Both the position numbers and the translations under genes were made by a program. The notes beneath the pieces are model-generated. The model saw nothing but the letters and a program-made list of their open reading frames with translations. It was not told the origin of the DNA and ran no database searches. From positions 1 to 64,000 of the forward strand of contig JADFTS010000115.1 of NCBI GenBank assembly GCA_015680905.1: DNA of 64,000 nt. The letters run 5' to 3'. Source of the stretch: Coptis chinensis (Eukaryota; Streptophyta; Magnoliopsida; Ranunculales; Ranunculaceae). Positions 53,474-63,803 of the stretch are shown here, one piece after another; the stretch's first letter is position 1; every line of letters starts with the position of its first letter.

Positions 53474-54202
53474 GCTTTTAACAATGGAAAACATTATGAT
53501 TCTTGCTCTGAAGAATCTAATAGCAATTATCAGGTATTTGGATATTATAGCCCAGCTTCAACTATTTCTTGTGTTGGTGCATCCCTGTTAAATTCAGATG
53601 CAGAGAGTTCACCTCGAGGAAATACCCTGGACGTGGAGAACTTCTATTTATCACAAAGTTATCAATCAGGTGATCAGGATAAGGAGATAGATCGGCGTAG
53701 TCATGGTTCATATGGTTTTTTGGAAGCCAAGGGTTCTCTTGATGCACTCAATCTACTAAATGATAGTAATCGGTTTTCCGACACTCTGCCGGGTGGTATG
53801 TTATCCCCTTCAGGCCTTGATTGTCAGATAAATGTGAGGATTTTGTCTGGGAACAAGGAAGCAATAAAAAGAACTCTAAGTTACCGTGCTCCTCAAAGTG
53901 ATGAATATGCTGCACTGAATCGATGTGAAAATGAGTTTGCATATAATTTACACAGGGAAGCAACTTTTCATGAACCACACTCAATTTACAAGACCACAAC
54001 ATCTCAGCTTGGGAAGATAGCTTCCGAGGAGGTTGAAGATGCCAGTTCAGCCTCTTCTGAGTTATGTGATTTGGACGACACCAATTTGGAGATCAAGTTT
54101 GAAGGAAAGCATGCTTTCAGCAATCCCTTTATAGTGCTTCCACAACATTCTTTGATATTGAGTTTCTCATGCCTTATGAAATCCATGGATGCTGGTCCAT
54201 AA
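53474..54202 (+). CDS. Unidentified gene piece, about 240 codons open
   Basis: After a TACTAG acceptor the frame is open through to a stop at 54200, longer than any other non-transposon frame here. It reads F-N-N-G-K-H-Y-D-S-C-S-E-E-S-N, Y-Y-S-P-A-S-T-I-S-C-V-G-A-S, N-V-R-I-L-S-G-N-K-E, then an acidic Ser-rich part (E-V-E-D-A-S-S-A-S-S-E-L-C-D-L-D) and K-H-A-F-S-N-P-F. The S-S-A-S-S-E-L...N-P-F pattern and a low-complexity, Ser-rich make-up recall plant regulatory proteins such as phytochrome kinase substrate, but I would not assign it. It could be the last exon of a gene whose start is lost, or a captured exon. No membrane segment or signal peptide is visible. Confidence 0.5.
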   Translation, partial: AFNNGKHYDSCSEESNSNYQVFGYYSPASTISCVGASLLNSDAESSPRGNTLDVENFYLSQSYQSGDQDKEIDRRSHGSYGFLEAKGSLDALNLLNDSNRFSDTLPGGMLSPSGLDCQINVRILSGNKEAIKRTLSYRAPQSDEYAALNRCENEFAYNLHREATFHEPHSIYKTTTSQLGKIASEEVEDASSASSELCDLDDTNLEIKFEGKHAFSNPFIVLPQHSLILSFSCLMKSMDAGP

Positions 54203-54335
54203 GGACCTTCAACCAAACGGGAGGCCTTTTCACGGGATAAAGCGCCGAGAATCTTCGGATGCTCCTTTCACAGGATAAGCGGCAGGTCAAATGCTGTGAT
54301 GGGTTTTCAATAATTTCTATGATGTGAGTGGAAGG

Positions 54336-54515
54336 TTTTTTTTTTTTTTTTTTTTTTTTTTGCCCTAGAAGTGATTATTACAAGTGGCGGATTTCTATAG
54401 TCAGCAACTAGGCAACGTGCCAACGTTAACTTTGAATCCCTGACCAGTGCTTTATATTCACTTCTCTTTTTCCTTATGAAGGGGATACTCGCAGGCTCCT
54501 GACGAGCTAACATAT
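54336..54515 (-). mobile_element. Possible SINE-like retroposon
   Basis: A 26-base T run at 54336-54361 reads as an A tail on the minus strand. It is preceded there by about 150 bp beginning near GCTCGTCAGGAGCCTGCGAG. No target duplication and no sure pol III boxes were found. Confidence 0.3.
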
Positions 54516-54643
54516 GGAGTTGATATGAAAAGGATCAGGTGGTGCGGTATCCTCCAGGTGTGGTGTCATATACAATTTTATCTTTGAAATTTGTTGGAGA
54601 TACATTTCTTAAATCAACAAGGTTGTGACTTGCTCATTTATAG

Positions 54644-54969
54644 AGAATTGCTCTCTCTTATTTGGTTGTTGCAATTCTGGAAATCTCAACAAAAGATGGA
54701 CAAGCCAAGGATCTTTTACCTGGATGGCAACCTGCATTGGTGGGCACATTCTCATTTTATTCCTAAAATAATTATATATTGTTTTTATGTTATTCATATC
54801 AGTGGAACGATCTCAACACACCTGCTTTTTTTTTTTGCAATTTGTAGGCTGGCAGGCGCATGTGTTCTTGTAGTTTACCTGTTAGTTATTTATGGAGCCT
54901 ATGTTCCTGATTGGCACTTTAGTGTCTACAACACGAAAAGTCCTGATTATGGGAAGATGTACTTTAAAT
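54644..54969 (+). pseudogene. HGSNAT-like membrane acetyltransferase, two exons
   Basis: Exon 54644-54739, after a TTATAG acceptor, reads R-I-A-L-S-Y-L-V-V-A-I-L-E-I and ends G-W-Q-P-A-L. Exon 54848-54969, after TTTGTAG, reads A-G-A-C-V-L-V-V-Y-L-L-V-I-Y-G-A-Y-V-P-D-W-H-F-S-V-Y and stops at a GTAAGT donor. Both match the heparan-alpha-glucosaminide N-acetyltransferase-like (DUF1624) family of multi-pass proteins, whose R-I-A-L-x-Y and Y-x-Y-V-P-D-W segments lie in successive membrane helices. The phase between the two exons does not fit cleanly, and neither the N-terminal D-x-x-R-G region nor the C-terminal half is found nearby. In plants the family's substrate is not established. Confidence 0.8.
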
Positions 54970-54989
54970 GTAAGTAAACTTTCACCCTC

Positions 54990-57105
54990 ACCACATAACA
55001 CTCCTATAATATTTTATTTTCGCCGCATATAAGTTTTTTAGTTATACTTCATTGTTCACCCAACAATGCCCATACTACTTATGAGCAATTTGCTTAGATG
55101 ACTTAGCTTTGAGCCTATAAACTGCCATTAGATTAAATACTAAGACATCAGTTGCCTTGCTAATTTGATCCAGAATGCTAAAGCAGTGAATTGCTAAATT
55201 ATCATAAATCAACTTAGGCATATGTTGCAAATTTTGATTGGTTCGGCTATTTATTTTATCCAGCATCTTGCACATAATATTTGGTTTCAAGAATGCCCTG
55301 GACTATGCCGAGCCTAAGATTTGAGAGTTTGTTTTGTCATTCATTTTTAATTGCTTGCTCCATCTAAGGGTGGTGGATCGATCAGCTGCGTCTCAGGGTT
55401 ATTTCCACATCATGGTGACTCCATCGAACATAAGGTGATTTCCTTTTAGCTTTGCATTTATGTCGACACTATGACAGCTCAGGTATATGTTTTGCAAGTG
55501 TTGGAGTAAGCACCTGCTTTTAGTGTTTTTCAAGGACTTCCTCTTAAATTTCAGGGACTTCCTCTTAAAAAAAATGTCAGTTATACATGTCGTCTTAGGT
55601 TTGGATTCAACCTGTATAGGTCATTTAGTTTCCATTAGGAATATCATTCGATCTCAAGTCAGTCATAAAGCTTCAGGATGTTTAAGCTCGGCTTTTTTTA
55701 GGTTTTGCATGAGAACAACAACATTTTGGTCGTAGCAATAGTAGTTTGTTAAGGGGCAAATAAAAGTACATTGCCTCTAAAGACATCCATTTTTGGCACT
55801 ACAAAGTGACAATGTGCTCGCCCAAGTTGAATCAGCCAAGCCTAACAATAAAGACCAGACAATGGTGAAAAAGACAAGCACACCAACTGAGTAACCCCAG
55901 TACATTGTTCACATAAGCCTGCAGCTTTAACTATCAATTTTATACCTGCAACTTTCCCCAAGTGTCAAGGGAAAGTCAAGTAACATTTAGAAGCAACATA
56001 CCTACACTTTATCTCTGCAACAGAAATAACTTTGAAAGACTGATTCCGCACTCTGTTAAATTCTTTATCATCTCCTATATAAGTTGCAGCTCTTAATGCA
56101 TATGTATTTACTCCATGCAGTTTCTATTGCTTCTTACATGCGCATCAAACTTTTGTTACCTGATTATTTTTCTTCATTATACAAAATTTTAACAATTGTC
56201 CTTCCACATAGTAGTTGTCCATTTACAGGTTTGCTTGTGTGGGTCTATTATGGTGGAAAGCTCACCAGTTTTGGACAAATATGTTAAATGAATCTTCTTT
56301 TCCAATAGCCATCACCTTGCAGAACTACAATGACAATGTTCTCTAATTCCTCTAATGCCTCAAAGACTTAATATGTTGCATGCCTGCGCTAATTTTAAAA
56401 GTTGATGGCGAACAAGGCCATCAAACTTGCTATTGCATCTATTCGTTTCGGTGCAGCTGAAACAATGCCTAATATCTCAAGTAGGCACAATTTATGATAT
56501 TCCAATCATTGTCGAGAATCTATCTACTTAAACTGCTCTCAATCAGCAGTTGAGCTACTAGCCCAATGCTGTTATAGCTGCTGTAAGACCCGTTTCTTAT
56601 TAATTGTAATGTATATAAATTGTTTTTATCAGGCACTGATTTAACAATGTTTTTCTTTGGGTTATACAAATAATAGGTCGTTTCTCACTTCCTCTGAAGA
56701 TTCAAGCGGGAAGAATTGGAACGCAACCTCAAGTGTGCACCCATGCATATAGCAAATCCAAACTTCAGTGACGGCTGTCTTTGAACGAGCTGCACCCTGT
56801 AGCAAGAGGTTAGTCTAATGATGTGTCAGTATATATTTTATATATATTCAATAACGCAAGCAAAGGAAACAAACTAATCGATAATTTTATTGAATTTACA
56901 ATATATATGTTTGCCTTTTAATATTTTATATATGTTCTTAATCCGGATATCCCAATGCTATACCTTCAATAAAATTGTTAAACATCAAGGAACTTAAATA
57001 CGTACTTGAATTGACAAAATAACAATTGCTTTTCACCCTCCAATTTGTTGGCTACACACATACTTTGCTTAATGTCTTTCTGATTTGATATTTTGATTTA
57101 ATTTG
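54990..57105. other. Noncoding interval
   Basis: No further exon of the acetyltransferase-like gene could be found, and no other gene is supportable. Short plus-strand frames (55487-55735, 56084-56287) look like chance. Confidence 0.35.
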
Positions 57106-57129
57106 CAGGTAATTCTGACAAGCTAACCA

Positions 57130-57315
57130 ATAGGTTACGTCAATTGGGATGAAGGTCGAAAGAATCCTGATGTTTACAATATTATCATAAATGATATGCT
57201 GAAGAAGGTCCTGGAGACAACAGTTCCAGTTTTTGTTGCTCTAGACAATCGTAAGAGGGACAAATACATCAATACTACTTACTCTTTTTCAACAAAACAA
57301 TTAGGCAAAATCTGA
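57130..57315 (+). pseudogene. Unidentified exon-like segment
   Basis: After a TTTGCAG acceptor near 57109 and a short leader, the frame from about 57130 reads G-Y-V-N-W-D-E-G-R-K-N-P-D-V-Y-N-I-I-I-N-D-M-L-K-K-V-L-E-T-T, then V-P-V-F-V-A-L-D-N-R-K-R-D-K-Y. Composition and lack of stops for 60 codons make it look coding. I do not recognise the family. Confidence 0.35.
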
Positions 57316-59190
57316 TGGAATCGATGATGAACGATTTCATAATGCTGGCCCATACCGAATCAATATGAGATTTTCTGCAATGGTGGATGGGAATAACCAG
57401 GACTAACCTTCCCAACATAGTGTGCCATTTCTTCCCTTTTGAATTCATGTAAGTTATCTCGGACAATGGAAGCCAAGTAACTATTATGGCCAACTCAGTC
57501 TAATAAAAACTAAGTACTTGACTCTGCTCAAGTTTTCATCAGGCGTACGGTATTGTCTTCTTTAGAAGTGTTCCAATTGTACTCACACTTGATCTAATCA
57601 ATCAAATTTATTTATTTAATAGAAATTACTTATTTAAACATTGTGATGAATTCAAAAGGATGCATCAAATATGATCCTCTGAATCAAATTTGCTTCCACT
57701 TCTAAAGGTGACCCTAATATATGATGTATGCACACAATAATATGTGCAAAAACTAACCTCATGGGAGACTTCAATAGCCTCACAATTGGGGTGGGATGCG
57801 TCAAGAATAGTCTAACACTAAGAACCTTTTTAATAGCTACTCATATGTGTGTCGATTACTACATTAAGCTAGCATATCCTAAGTTCCTATTTGGAGATTC
57901 TTCCATATCTAAGTCCAAACTATTTGGATATTCATCCATGCCGTTAGGCAATATTAATTTATACATTACTATAAATCCTAAGATGCAACATCAAAATTAC
58001 TTTTTATATGCTCTAATCAACACTTTTCTTTATCATCTCTATAAATAGCGTCACCCTCTTGCTATGCTCTAATCAACATTCTGCTCTATCATCTCTATTA
58101 GTATTGTACACCCACCTCTAATGCTTCAACAAATTAAAAATTTGGTGTCATAACCATTTTCACTAAAGTTATTCTATATTTGAACTCCGTTAGCTACATA
58201 TGCTCTTTATTTTGACACAAACAATGCAAATTGCTTTATGTCCTTATTTAGATAGATTACCTATTACATGGCCAAGTACAAACACTTTACTATCGTTCCA
58301 TTTTTTGTTCTGCAAACATATACCATCCCAATTAAAACTGATATTTTCAAGTGTGCAATGTTGGATATTAGTGTGGGTTGGGTGTTAACTAATCTTTTTC
58401 ATGGTGTTTCATATTATCATTCATTTCTCTATATCCCATTGACTTATAGAAAACCGTCAGACTTAATAACATCAAGTAAGCATACCACGCAATATTATGT
58501 ACCAAGTTTGCATACGCAACCGTTACTAAATATATATATATGCTTGCGTTATTAATTAGACTATTGGTTTTATAGATTTGTATTGGCATCATCATGTGAT
58601 AACTGTGAAAATATAGGCAACTTTTAAAATAAACCAATAAGCAAGGGTCGAAAACACATTATTACAAATTATTAGATTCGCATAACTGCTTCAAAGCAAT
58701 TAGATTAAATTCTTGCGCGTCCAAAATGTCGGTACAAATTATGGGCTTTCAATAATCCCGTCAGGTTAGCCCAACTTAATCCTTCGCCAGCCTCTTAAAT
58801 GTTTCGTCTCCCACTGTATTCACTTAAGTTCAAGCAAAGGGAATGGAAAGACACCAATAAATAAATTAAAAAAAAAAACGGAAACCCTTTGAACCAAAAA
58901 TGATTACCCACTATCCATAGCTCCTCGCCAATCATAACTCGACGAACCCCATTAATGCCCGATACAAAATATGCGTTTGGCTCTCCAGCTTATTTCTACT
59001 TTGGGTTGGTTTGTTTTCTATAAATCCCCACGATTTGATTACATTTCCTCAACTATTATAGTCTCATTGCTTATTCATTCTCTCCAACTAGACAAAGAAG
59101 CTAGGCATGTTATACTTTCTTATTGTGGCCCTCCACTTTTATTTCGGATATTTCCTAACTAATTCATTTTCTTTTTTTGGTTATTCCATT
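57316..59190. other. Noncoding interval
   Basis: AT-rich, no supportable feature. Confidence 0.35.
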
Positions 59191-59195
59191 ATAGG

Positions 59196-59701
59196 CTATG
59201 GCTTATAACAACATTCCAATTTCATTCAAGAACTTACTCGATGAAGCATCCCGAATCCTAGGTATGCAATTACCATTGTATGGATCGAATTTCGTCAACA
59301 GGAGGTATGAGGCATGGGTTGAACTGCAACCTACAAGAATGAGGTTTCTTGGATTGCCCACACCATACGGGATGATTCGAACAAGTGGCGTGCAAGGCTG
59401 GCCGTTAACTACCTTAAGAATACGTTCAAGTCGAAATCATTGACTACAACTTCCGTGAACTGCGTGAAACACGGGTGCAAGCCGAAACTCTTCAAGAACC
59501 AAGTTAATCCAACCGAACCAAATAGCACAAATCACGCGAACCGAACCTGATCTTGCAACATCAAATTCAAAATTAAAAGACCCGCTTGCCAATCTAGAGG
59601 TTATAATAATGATCAGCGATGATGAAGCCGATGAGGCCAACAATAATGTCGACTCGGATTATGAACCCTCCATGGAAATTGAGACGGGGTCCGAAGCTTG
59701 A
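59196..59701 (+). pseudogene. Small gene with dsRBD-like start and acidic end, frameshifted
   Basis: After an ATTATAG acceptor the ATG frame (59198) reads S-F-K-N-L-L-D-E-A-S-R-I-L-G-M-Q-L-P-L-Y, then R-R-Y-E-A-W-V-E-L. In other frames it continues N-E-V-S-W-I-A-H-T-I-R-D-D-S-N-K-W-R-A-R-L-A, V-N-Y-L-K-N-T-F, I-I-D-Y-N-F-R-E-L-R-E-T-R, and ends D-D-E-A-D-E-A-N-N-N-V-D-S-D-Y-E-P-S-M-E with a stop at 59699. Each frame change occurs where the next frame takes over at once, so about three 1-bp indels would restore a protein of some 165 residues. K-N-L-L-x-E...L-P-x-Y and the R-L-A-x-N-Y-L-K end recall a double-stranded RNA-binding domain, but the middle does not fit well, so the family is tentative. 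Confidence 0.4.
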
Positions 59702-60094
59702 TGCTTTTACTTTTAAGTGTTTTTCTTTACTGTTTGTTCTTTTAAGTTTCCCTAAAGCCTCGATAGTTACTTTCTCGAAGCCTTCATTTGTATCAAAGTC
59801 ATTTATGGCTATGCTTAGTATTAAGTTGAGTTAAAGAAGTGTTTCATCCTTCTAATGTTGCTTCATTATTAAGTTTATATATGTGTTTGAAAAAATAACT
59901 TGAGCAAATCATGCTTAATTCCCAATTTGCTATGATATTTCCATTACCTTTGCAACTAATAATGACAGTTTATATGCACACACCCTTTTTTGTGTTCATG
60001 GTGATAAGCGTCGGCTATAAATTCAAGCGAGTATATGTGTTCATTTGCCTGTTTCTACCTTCTTTTGGTATTTACCCTATTCCTATTTATTCAG

Positions 60095-60440
60095 GATATG
60101 CTTGACGCAAGGCTGTGTCCTAATGTTCCCACATGCAATTCTCTTCTTAGTGCATTCCTTCGGGCACACCGGTTCCCTTATGCGTATGAAGTGCTTCAGA
60201 GTCTGCTGGTTTTAGGAACTGCAACCTTCTTCTGGACTTACAAGTTGCTTTTCACCGCTTTAAAGACATCAGAATTCATGGTGATATCATGTTTTGTTGT
60301 GAGCTCATAACAACCACTGGCCACGCAGCTCATGCATTTCTGGTGTCCATGCCAGCTGCCATACTATATGGTCAGAACGTGAAAGATCATTCAAGCAACC
60401 TCTTGGATCTAATGCACCCCTTCCAATTGTGACTTCAAGC
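60095..60440 (+). pseudogene. PPR-SMR protein fragment (At1g18900/At1g74750-like)
   Basis: After a TATTCAG acceptor the frame reads D-M-L-D-A-R-L-C-P-N-V-P-T-C-N-S-L-L-S-A-F-L-R-A, Y-A-Y-E-V-L-Q-S-L, then T-Y-K-L-L-F. A stop at 60308 is followed in another frame by T-T-G-H-A-A-H-A-F-L-V-S-M-P-A-A and H-S-S-N-L-L-D-L-M-H. The first part is the last pentatricopeptide repeat (P-N-V-P-T-C-N-S-L-L), the second the T-G-H-x-A-H-x-F-L segment that follows it in this plant organelle-protein family. About 15 residues between are scrambled. The SMR domain itself is missing. It is the first of six unrelated gene pieces in a row. Confidence 0.8.
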
Positions 60441-60659
60441 TCACGAGGGGGCTCGCCTCCTTGACAAAGTACTCCAAACTGGGGATATATACATGCGTCT
60501 GTCATTGAAGGCTAAACCAAAAGACTATAAAGGTTATGGAACCCACACACCTTCAACAGCTGCAGATGAATGAAGTTATCATCGCAAAGACACCACGATA
60601 TGCCAAGTCAACATTAAGAGGAGTCGCCAAAAAGTGTATCCTTTTCTTCGCAATAGTTA

Positions 60660-60806
60660 GGCGGGGATGAAATGAAACTGTGTTTTCTACTTAATGTGAT
60701 TGATCTAAAAATTGGAGGAGTCACGATCATGGGTGATAGAGGGACTGGAAAATCAACCACAGTGCGGTCCTTAGTGGACTTACTTCATGAAATTAAGGTT
60801 GTTTAA
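60660..60806 (+). pseudogene. ChlI: Magnesium chelatase subunit I fragment
   Basis: The frame reads G-D-E-M-K-L-C-F-L-L-N-V-I-D-L-K-I-G-G-V, then I-M-G-D-R-G-T-G-K-S-T-T-V-R-S-L-V-D-L-L-H-E-I-K-V-V, and stops at TAA 60804. G-D-R-G-T-G-K-S is the Walker A loop of ChlI, the chloroplast AAA+ subunit that powers Mg insertion into protoporphyrin IX. Only the first 50 or so residues of the AAA+ domain are present. The transit peptide, Walker B and the rest are lacking. The stop falls where V-V should be followed by A-G-D-P. Confidence 0.9.
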
Positions 60807-61018
60807 GAAACTGGCCGATGATGGCGTCGTCCCCATAGACAAACTCATACCTAAGACCATCAATGAAGGTTAGGTTCAATTCTTTTCTCTTTATGAGTAC
60901 ATAATAAGGTCCACACAGACTACTATTAAGAAAAATATGAGCATACTACCAAAGTCTGCCGTTGTAGTGCTTTCGTGTTCTTCACAAGTCAAGAACACCG
61001 GGCCGATAGCAGATCTTT

Positions 61019-61223
61019 GAAATTCACAAGAGCACCTACAACTCAATCATGAAGAGTGATATTGATATCGAACAGATTTGTATGGGAACGAACTTTGTTC
61101 TTAGTGGTGGATCTACTATGTTCCTTGGCATTCTGATCTGAAGAGCGGGGAGATCATTGCACTTGCACCAAAGCATGACGATTAAAGTAGCTGCACCTCC
61201 TAAGTTAAATTATCGTGAATGGA
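61019..61223 (+). pseudogene. Actin fragment
   Basis: The frame reads [16 protein letters not shown], then [12 protein letters not shown] and a stop at 61139. It is followed by S-G-E-I-I-A-L-A-P-K and, one base shifted, M-T-I-K-V-A-A-P-P-K. This matches actin subdomain 3, where T-Y-N-S-I-M-K-C-D-V-D-I, L-S-G-G-T/S-T-M, E-I-x-A-L-A-P and M-K-I-K-V-x-A-P-P-E are nearly invariant. Substitutions are more numerous than in live actins (C to S, G-N-I to T-N-F), so this copy has decayed. Only about 65 of 377 residues are present. Confidence 0.85.
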
Positions 61224-62570
61224 GGCTAACAACTTTGCCAAATCGCGTGGCATCTATTGCTTCCAAGAGAGTACGACTGTACAACTCAAGCTTTTCAGAA
61301 TTTTGAGGTAAGCATATGCATTTGTTAATTTTCTAATATGTGGTCCGGTGCATGCGGGCCGATCTTGTGAGAAGTTTACCTTCCGCAGAAATGGAATGAC
61401 TACTATGGTCCTTTTGAAGTAGTTATTGTAGATGCAACTGACGTGGGTCTTTTCGACTTGATGTTGCAACCCCTAAGCCAGTTGATTTTACAGAATAAAC
61501 AAAACAATGCCAAAGAAAAATAAATGATAGAGAGGAGGTATTTAAGAAAAAAACTCACGAAAAGAGCGACACGGAACACATTGTTGCAAAAGGTATGGTG
61601 GCTGCCATGCTGCTGGATGGATGAACTTGATGGATGAGTCCTGGGAGGGTTTAGATAATGATAGAATGTAAGTGAGTTTTAAAAATGATCAAATATGGAC
61701 GTCACTGAAGTTGCTCTCCAAGTACTCGAAGCTTTTTGTACCAGTTTGGTCATATGGTGGTGCCCCTTGGTTCGTTGTAGAACTACCCAGCTTATCTTCA
61801 ACGGAACCTTACACATTGTAGATGTCAACTGATTTCTTATTAACTTTCAGCTTAGAACGGATCTGACGTCAAGTGCTATTTGTCACTGCAACGATCCAGA
61901 TACGGTTTGAGGAAAGTATCCGCATCATTTTCAACTGCTATGAATGTCACTTAAATTGATCTCCACGTCCCCGCAGCGTTTTTATCCATATTGGTCAGTT
62001 AGTGGCGGCACTTGGTTTGGCGCAGAAAATCCCATTTTAGCTCATGGGGGAGCTTCTAATTTAAAATGTCGACTGATTTCAGCAGATGTTTAGCATTAGA
62101 GGTCTTTTCCTAGAATTATCCGTACAAATGGAGCTTGGAGTGAGATGGATGGGCAAGGGAAGGGGGCTCAAACGAGGTTCATAAGTCCATAGACAACACT
62201 TGCTATGAGTTATTCTTCTTCGGCAGCGTCAACTTAAGAAACCTCTCCAGGTGTTAGACCTGAAAGCACTCTAACTTAGACGGCCTACCGGTCCGGTCAA
62301 TCTTCTTAGTTGGGCTCAGCCCTTGCTTATGATGAATATGATGTTGGATTTGCCTTTTATAAAGCCTCACCAGTAGCTTATCGTTCTAAATAAGATCAAG
62401 GGACTTACGTGAAGATGAGAAGAAAGGGTTATTAAAAAGTACATTTCAGTCAATAGCTTTATCGGATTAATTTCAGGACTGTCTAAACTCCTAAGTATTA
62501 TTTGTTTGTGTTACAGCCTTCACACTACCGTTCAAGTTCAATCCCGCAAGGTTCATACTGAACTTAAAAT
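61224..62570. other. Unassigned part of the fragment cluster
   Basis: Possible further coding scraps, unidentified: 61710-61790 reads F-V-P-V-W-S-Y-G-G-A-P-W-F-V-V-E, and 61975-62080 reads F-Y-P-Y-W-S-V-S-G-G-T-W-F-G-A-E-N. The two share F-x-P-x-W-S-x-(x)-G-G-x-x-W-F and may be repeats of one motif. A further scrap at 60808-60872 reads A-D-D-G-V-V-P-I-D-K-L-I-P-K. Confidence 0.3.
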
Positions 62571-62578
62571 AGCAAGCT

Positions 62579-62684
62579 ATGGGTGAAATTGATACAAAAT
62601 CAATTGAATCGGTTCAGGATGCACTTTCTTTGTTTGGGCCGGACAAATGATCAAAGACAGCATAGGTCAAAAATCACTACTGAG
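62579..62684 (+). pseudogene. WEB-family-like N-terminal exon
   Basis: From ATG at 62579 the frame reads M-G-E-I-D-T-K-S-I-E-S-V-Q-D-A-L-S-L-F-G and, after a 1-bp shift, N-D-Q-R-Q-H-R-S-K-I-T-T-E up to a GTACAA donor. I associate the opening with plant WEB/PMI-type coiled-coil proteins (chloroplast movement under blue light family), from memory. The coiled-coil body is absent. Confidence 0.45.
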
Positions 62685-63090
62685 GTACAATTTACAAAGT
62701 TTAATGTGAATTCATGGTTAACACTTGGTTGGACCTATATAATTAGACCATTAATGTGCTATTATTGTGGCTGGTTCCACCTTGATGTTGGTCTACCCAA
62801 TATATTCAGATGTTGTTTAATGATTAATGATTTGAGCCAATTGATTTTCCTCATTTTTGGGGTCGGATGAGGTCTTAGAATCGGGGAGCTCCCCGCTCAA
62901 TGACTTAGCCAACGGAGTAACTATATATGAATATCGTTATTTTAATTGAATAACTATATATGAAAATGTTAAAAGCTGCAATCGACTTCGATTATGGAGA
63001 AATGGGCGGGAGTTAGCTGGTTAAGAGAATCGGCCAGCAATTAGCTTAAGCTTCAATTAGTGATCTGCCTTTTCCAGCCCAAAACGGTTA
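62685..63090. other. Noncoding spacer
   Basis: Nothing recognisable between the WEB-like and NPH3 fragments. Confidence 0.35.
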
Positions 63091-63094
63091 GCCA

Positions 63095-63517
63095 ATGTCG
63101 TATGATGTTGATGTAGTCAAAAGTATAATGGAAGAATTTGTATTGCAGGAACAAAACCTAAAGATTGATCCTCCGCTGAATGAAGAGATGCAGGTTATTA
63201 AAAGCTTAAAATTTATGCCAACTACTTCCAATCTTACAGTTGCCAACTTAGTTGACGGATATCTTGCTGAAATTGTAAGGGACCCAAATCTACCTCTGTC
63301 AATGTTTTTTGACCTTGCTGAGATGGTCTCGAGCTTCTCAAGGCCAGCTCATGACGGACTTTATCGTGCTATTCAACGCAAATTTTTTATTTCTCCTACT
63401 GAAAACTGCCTTCATATTAATTGGTGGTCAAGTGAAAGACTGTTAATTATTTCTCACCTTCCTCTATCTTTCTTGAAACTCCATCTGCAAGAAGTGGAGG
63501 TAAGAGACTGTTTCTAA
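63095..63517 (+). pseudogene. NPH3-domain fragment (BTB-NPH3 family)
   Basis: 140 codons open. Residues 2-20 (S-Y-D-V-D-V-V-K-S-I-M-E-E-F) and 46-95 (V-A-N-L-V-D-G-Y-L-A-E-I-V-R-D-P-N-L-P-L-S, F-S-R-P-A-H-D-G-L-Y-R-A-I) match the NPH3 domain of phototropic-response proteins, plant-specific plasma-membrane-associated adaptors for CUL3 ubiquitin ligases and phototropins. After R-A-I-Q the sequence no longer fits the family (expected H-P...C-x-L-M-D-C-x-K-L-S), although the frame stays open to a stop at 63515 and a GGTAAGAG donor lies at about 63499. It may be chimeric with a second, unknown exon. Confidence 0.85.
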
Positions 63518-63671
63518 TCGTATTTGAACTCTGAAGAATGGGGAGCACATCACACAACACAACAGGAAAACCTATAAGATGCAAAGGTTAGACTTCTCTC
63601 TAACTCTTCACTCAAATTCAAGCCAGTACGGGTTCTTTCATAATTGAGTAATAATATGAGTTTATAAAAGT

Positions 63672-63803
63672 GCAGCTGCAATAGGTATAAAGGCAAGGGA
63701 TCCTCTGTTTATAGAAGAGATTGAAGTAGCTCCACCTAAAGCTTATGAAGTTCGGATCAAAATACTTTGTACATCTCTTATACATAGTATCAAAATCTTT
63801 TAG
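63672..63803 (+). pseudogene. Alcohol dehydrogenase-like exon fragment
   Basis: Just after a GTGCAG acceptor the frame reads [38 protein letters not shown], ending at TAG 63801. This is the N-terminal strand of zinc-dependent medium-chain ADHs, where E-E-I-x-V-x-P-P-x-A-x-E-V-R is followed by the catalytic zinc ligand in C-T-S-L-C-H-T/S-D. Here C-H becomes I-H. The rest of the enzyme is missing up to the window edge. Confidence 0.78.

Noticed and set aside
54307..54513. Minus-strand frame ending in a poly-Lys run
   Set aside because: The lysines come from the T run (A tail) of a SINE-like insert.
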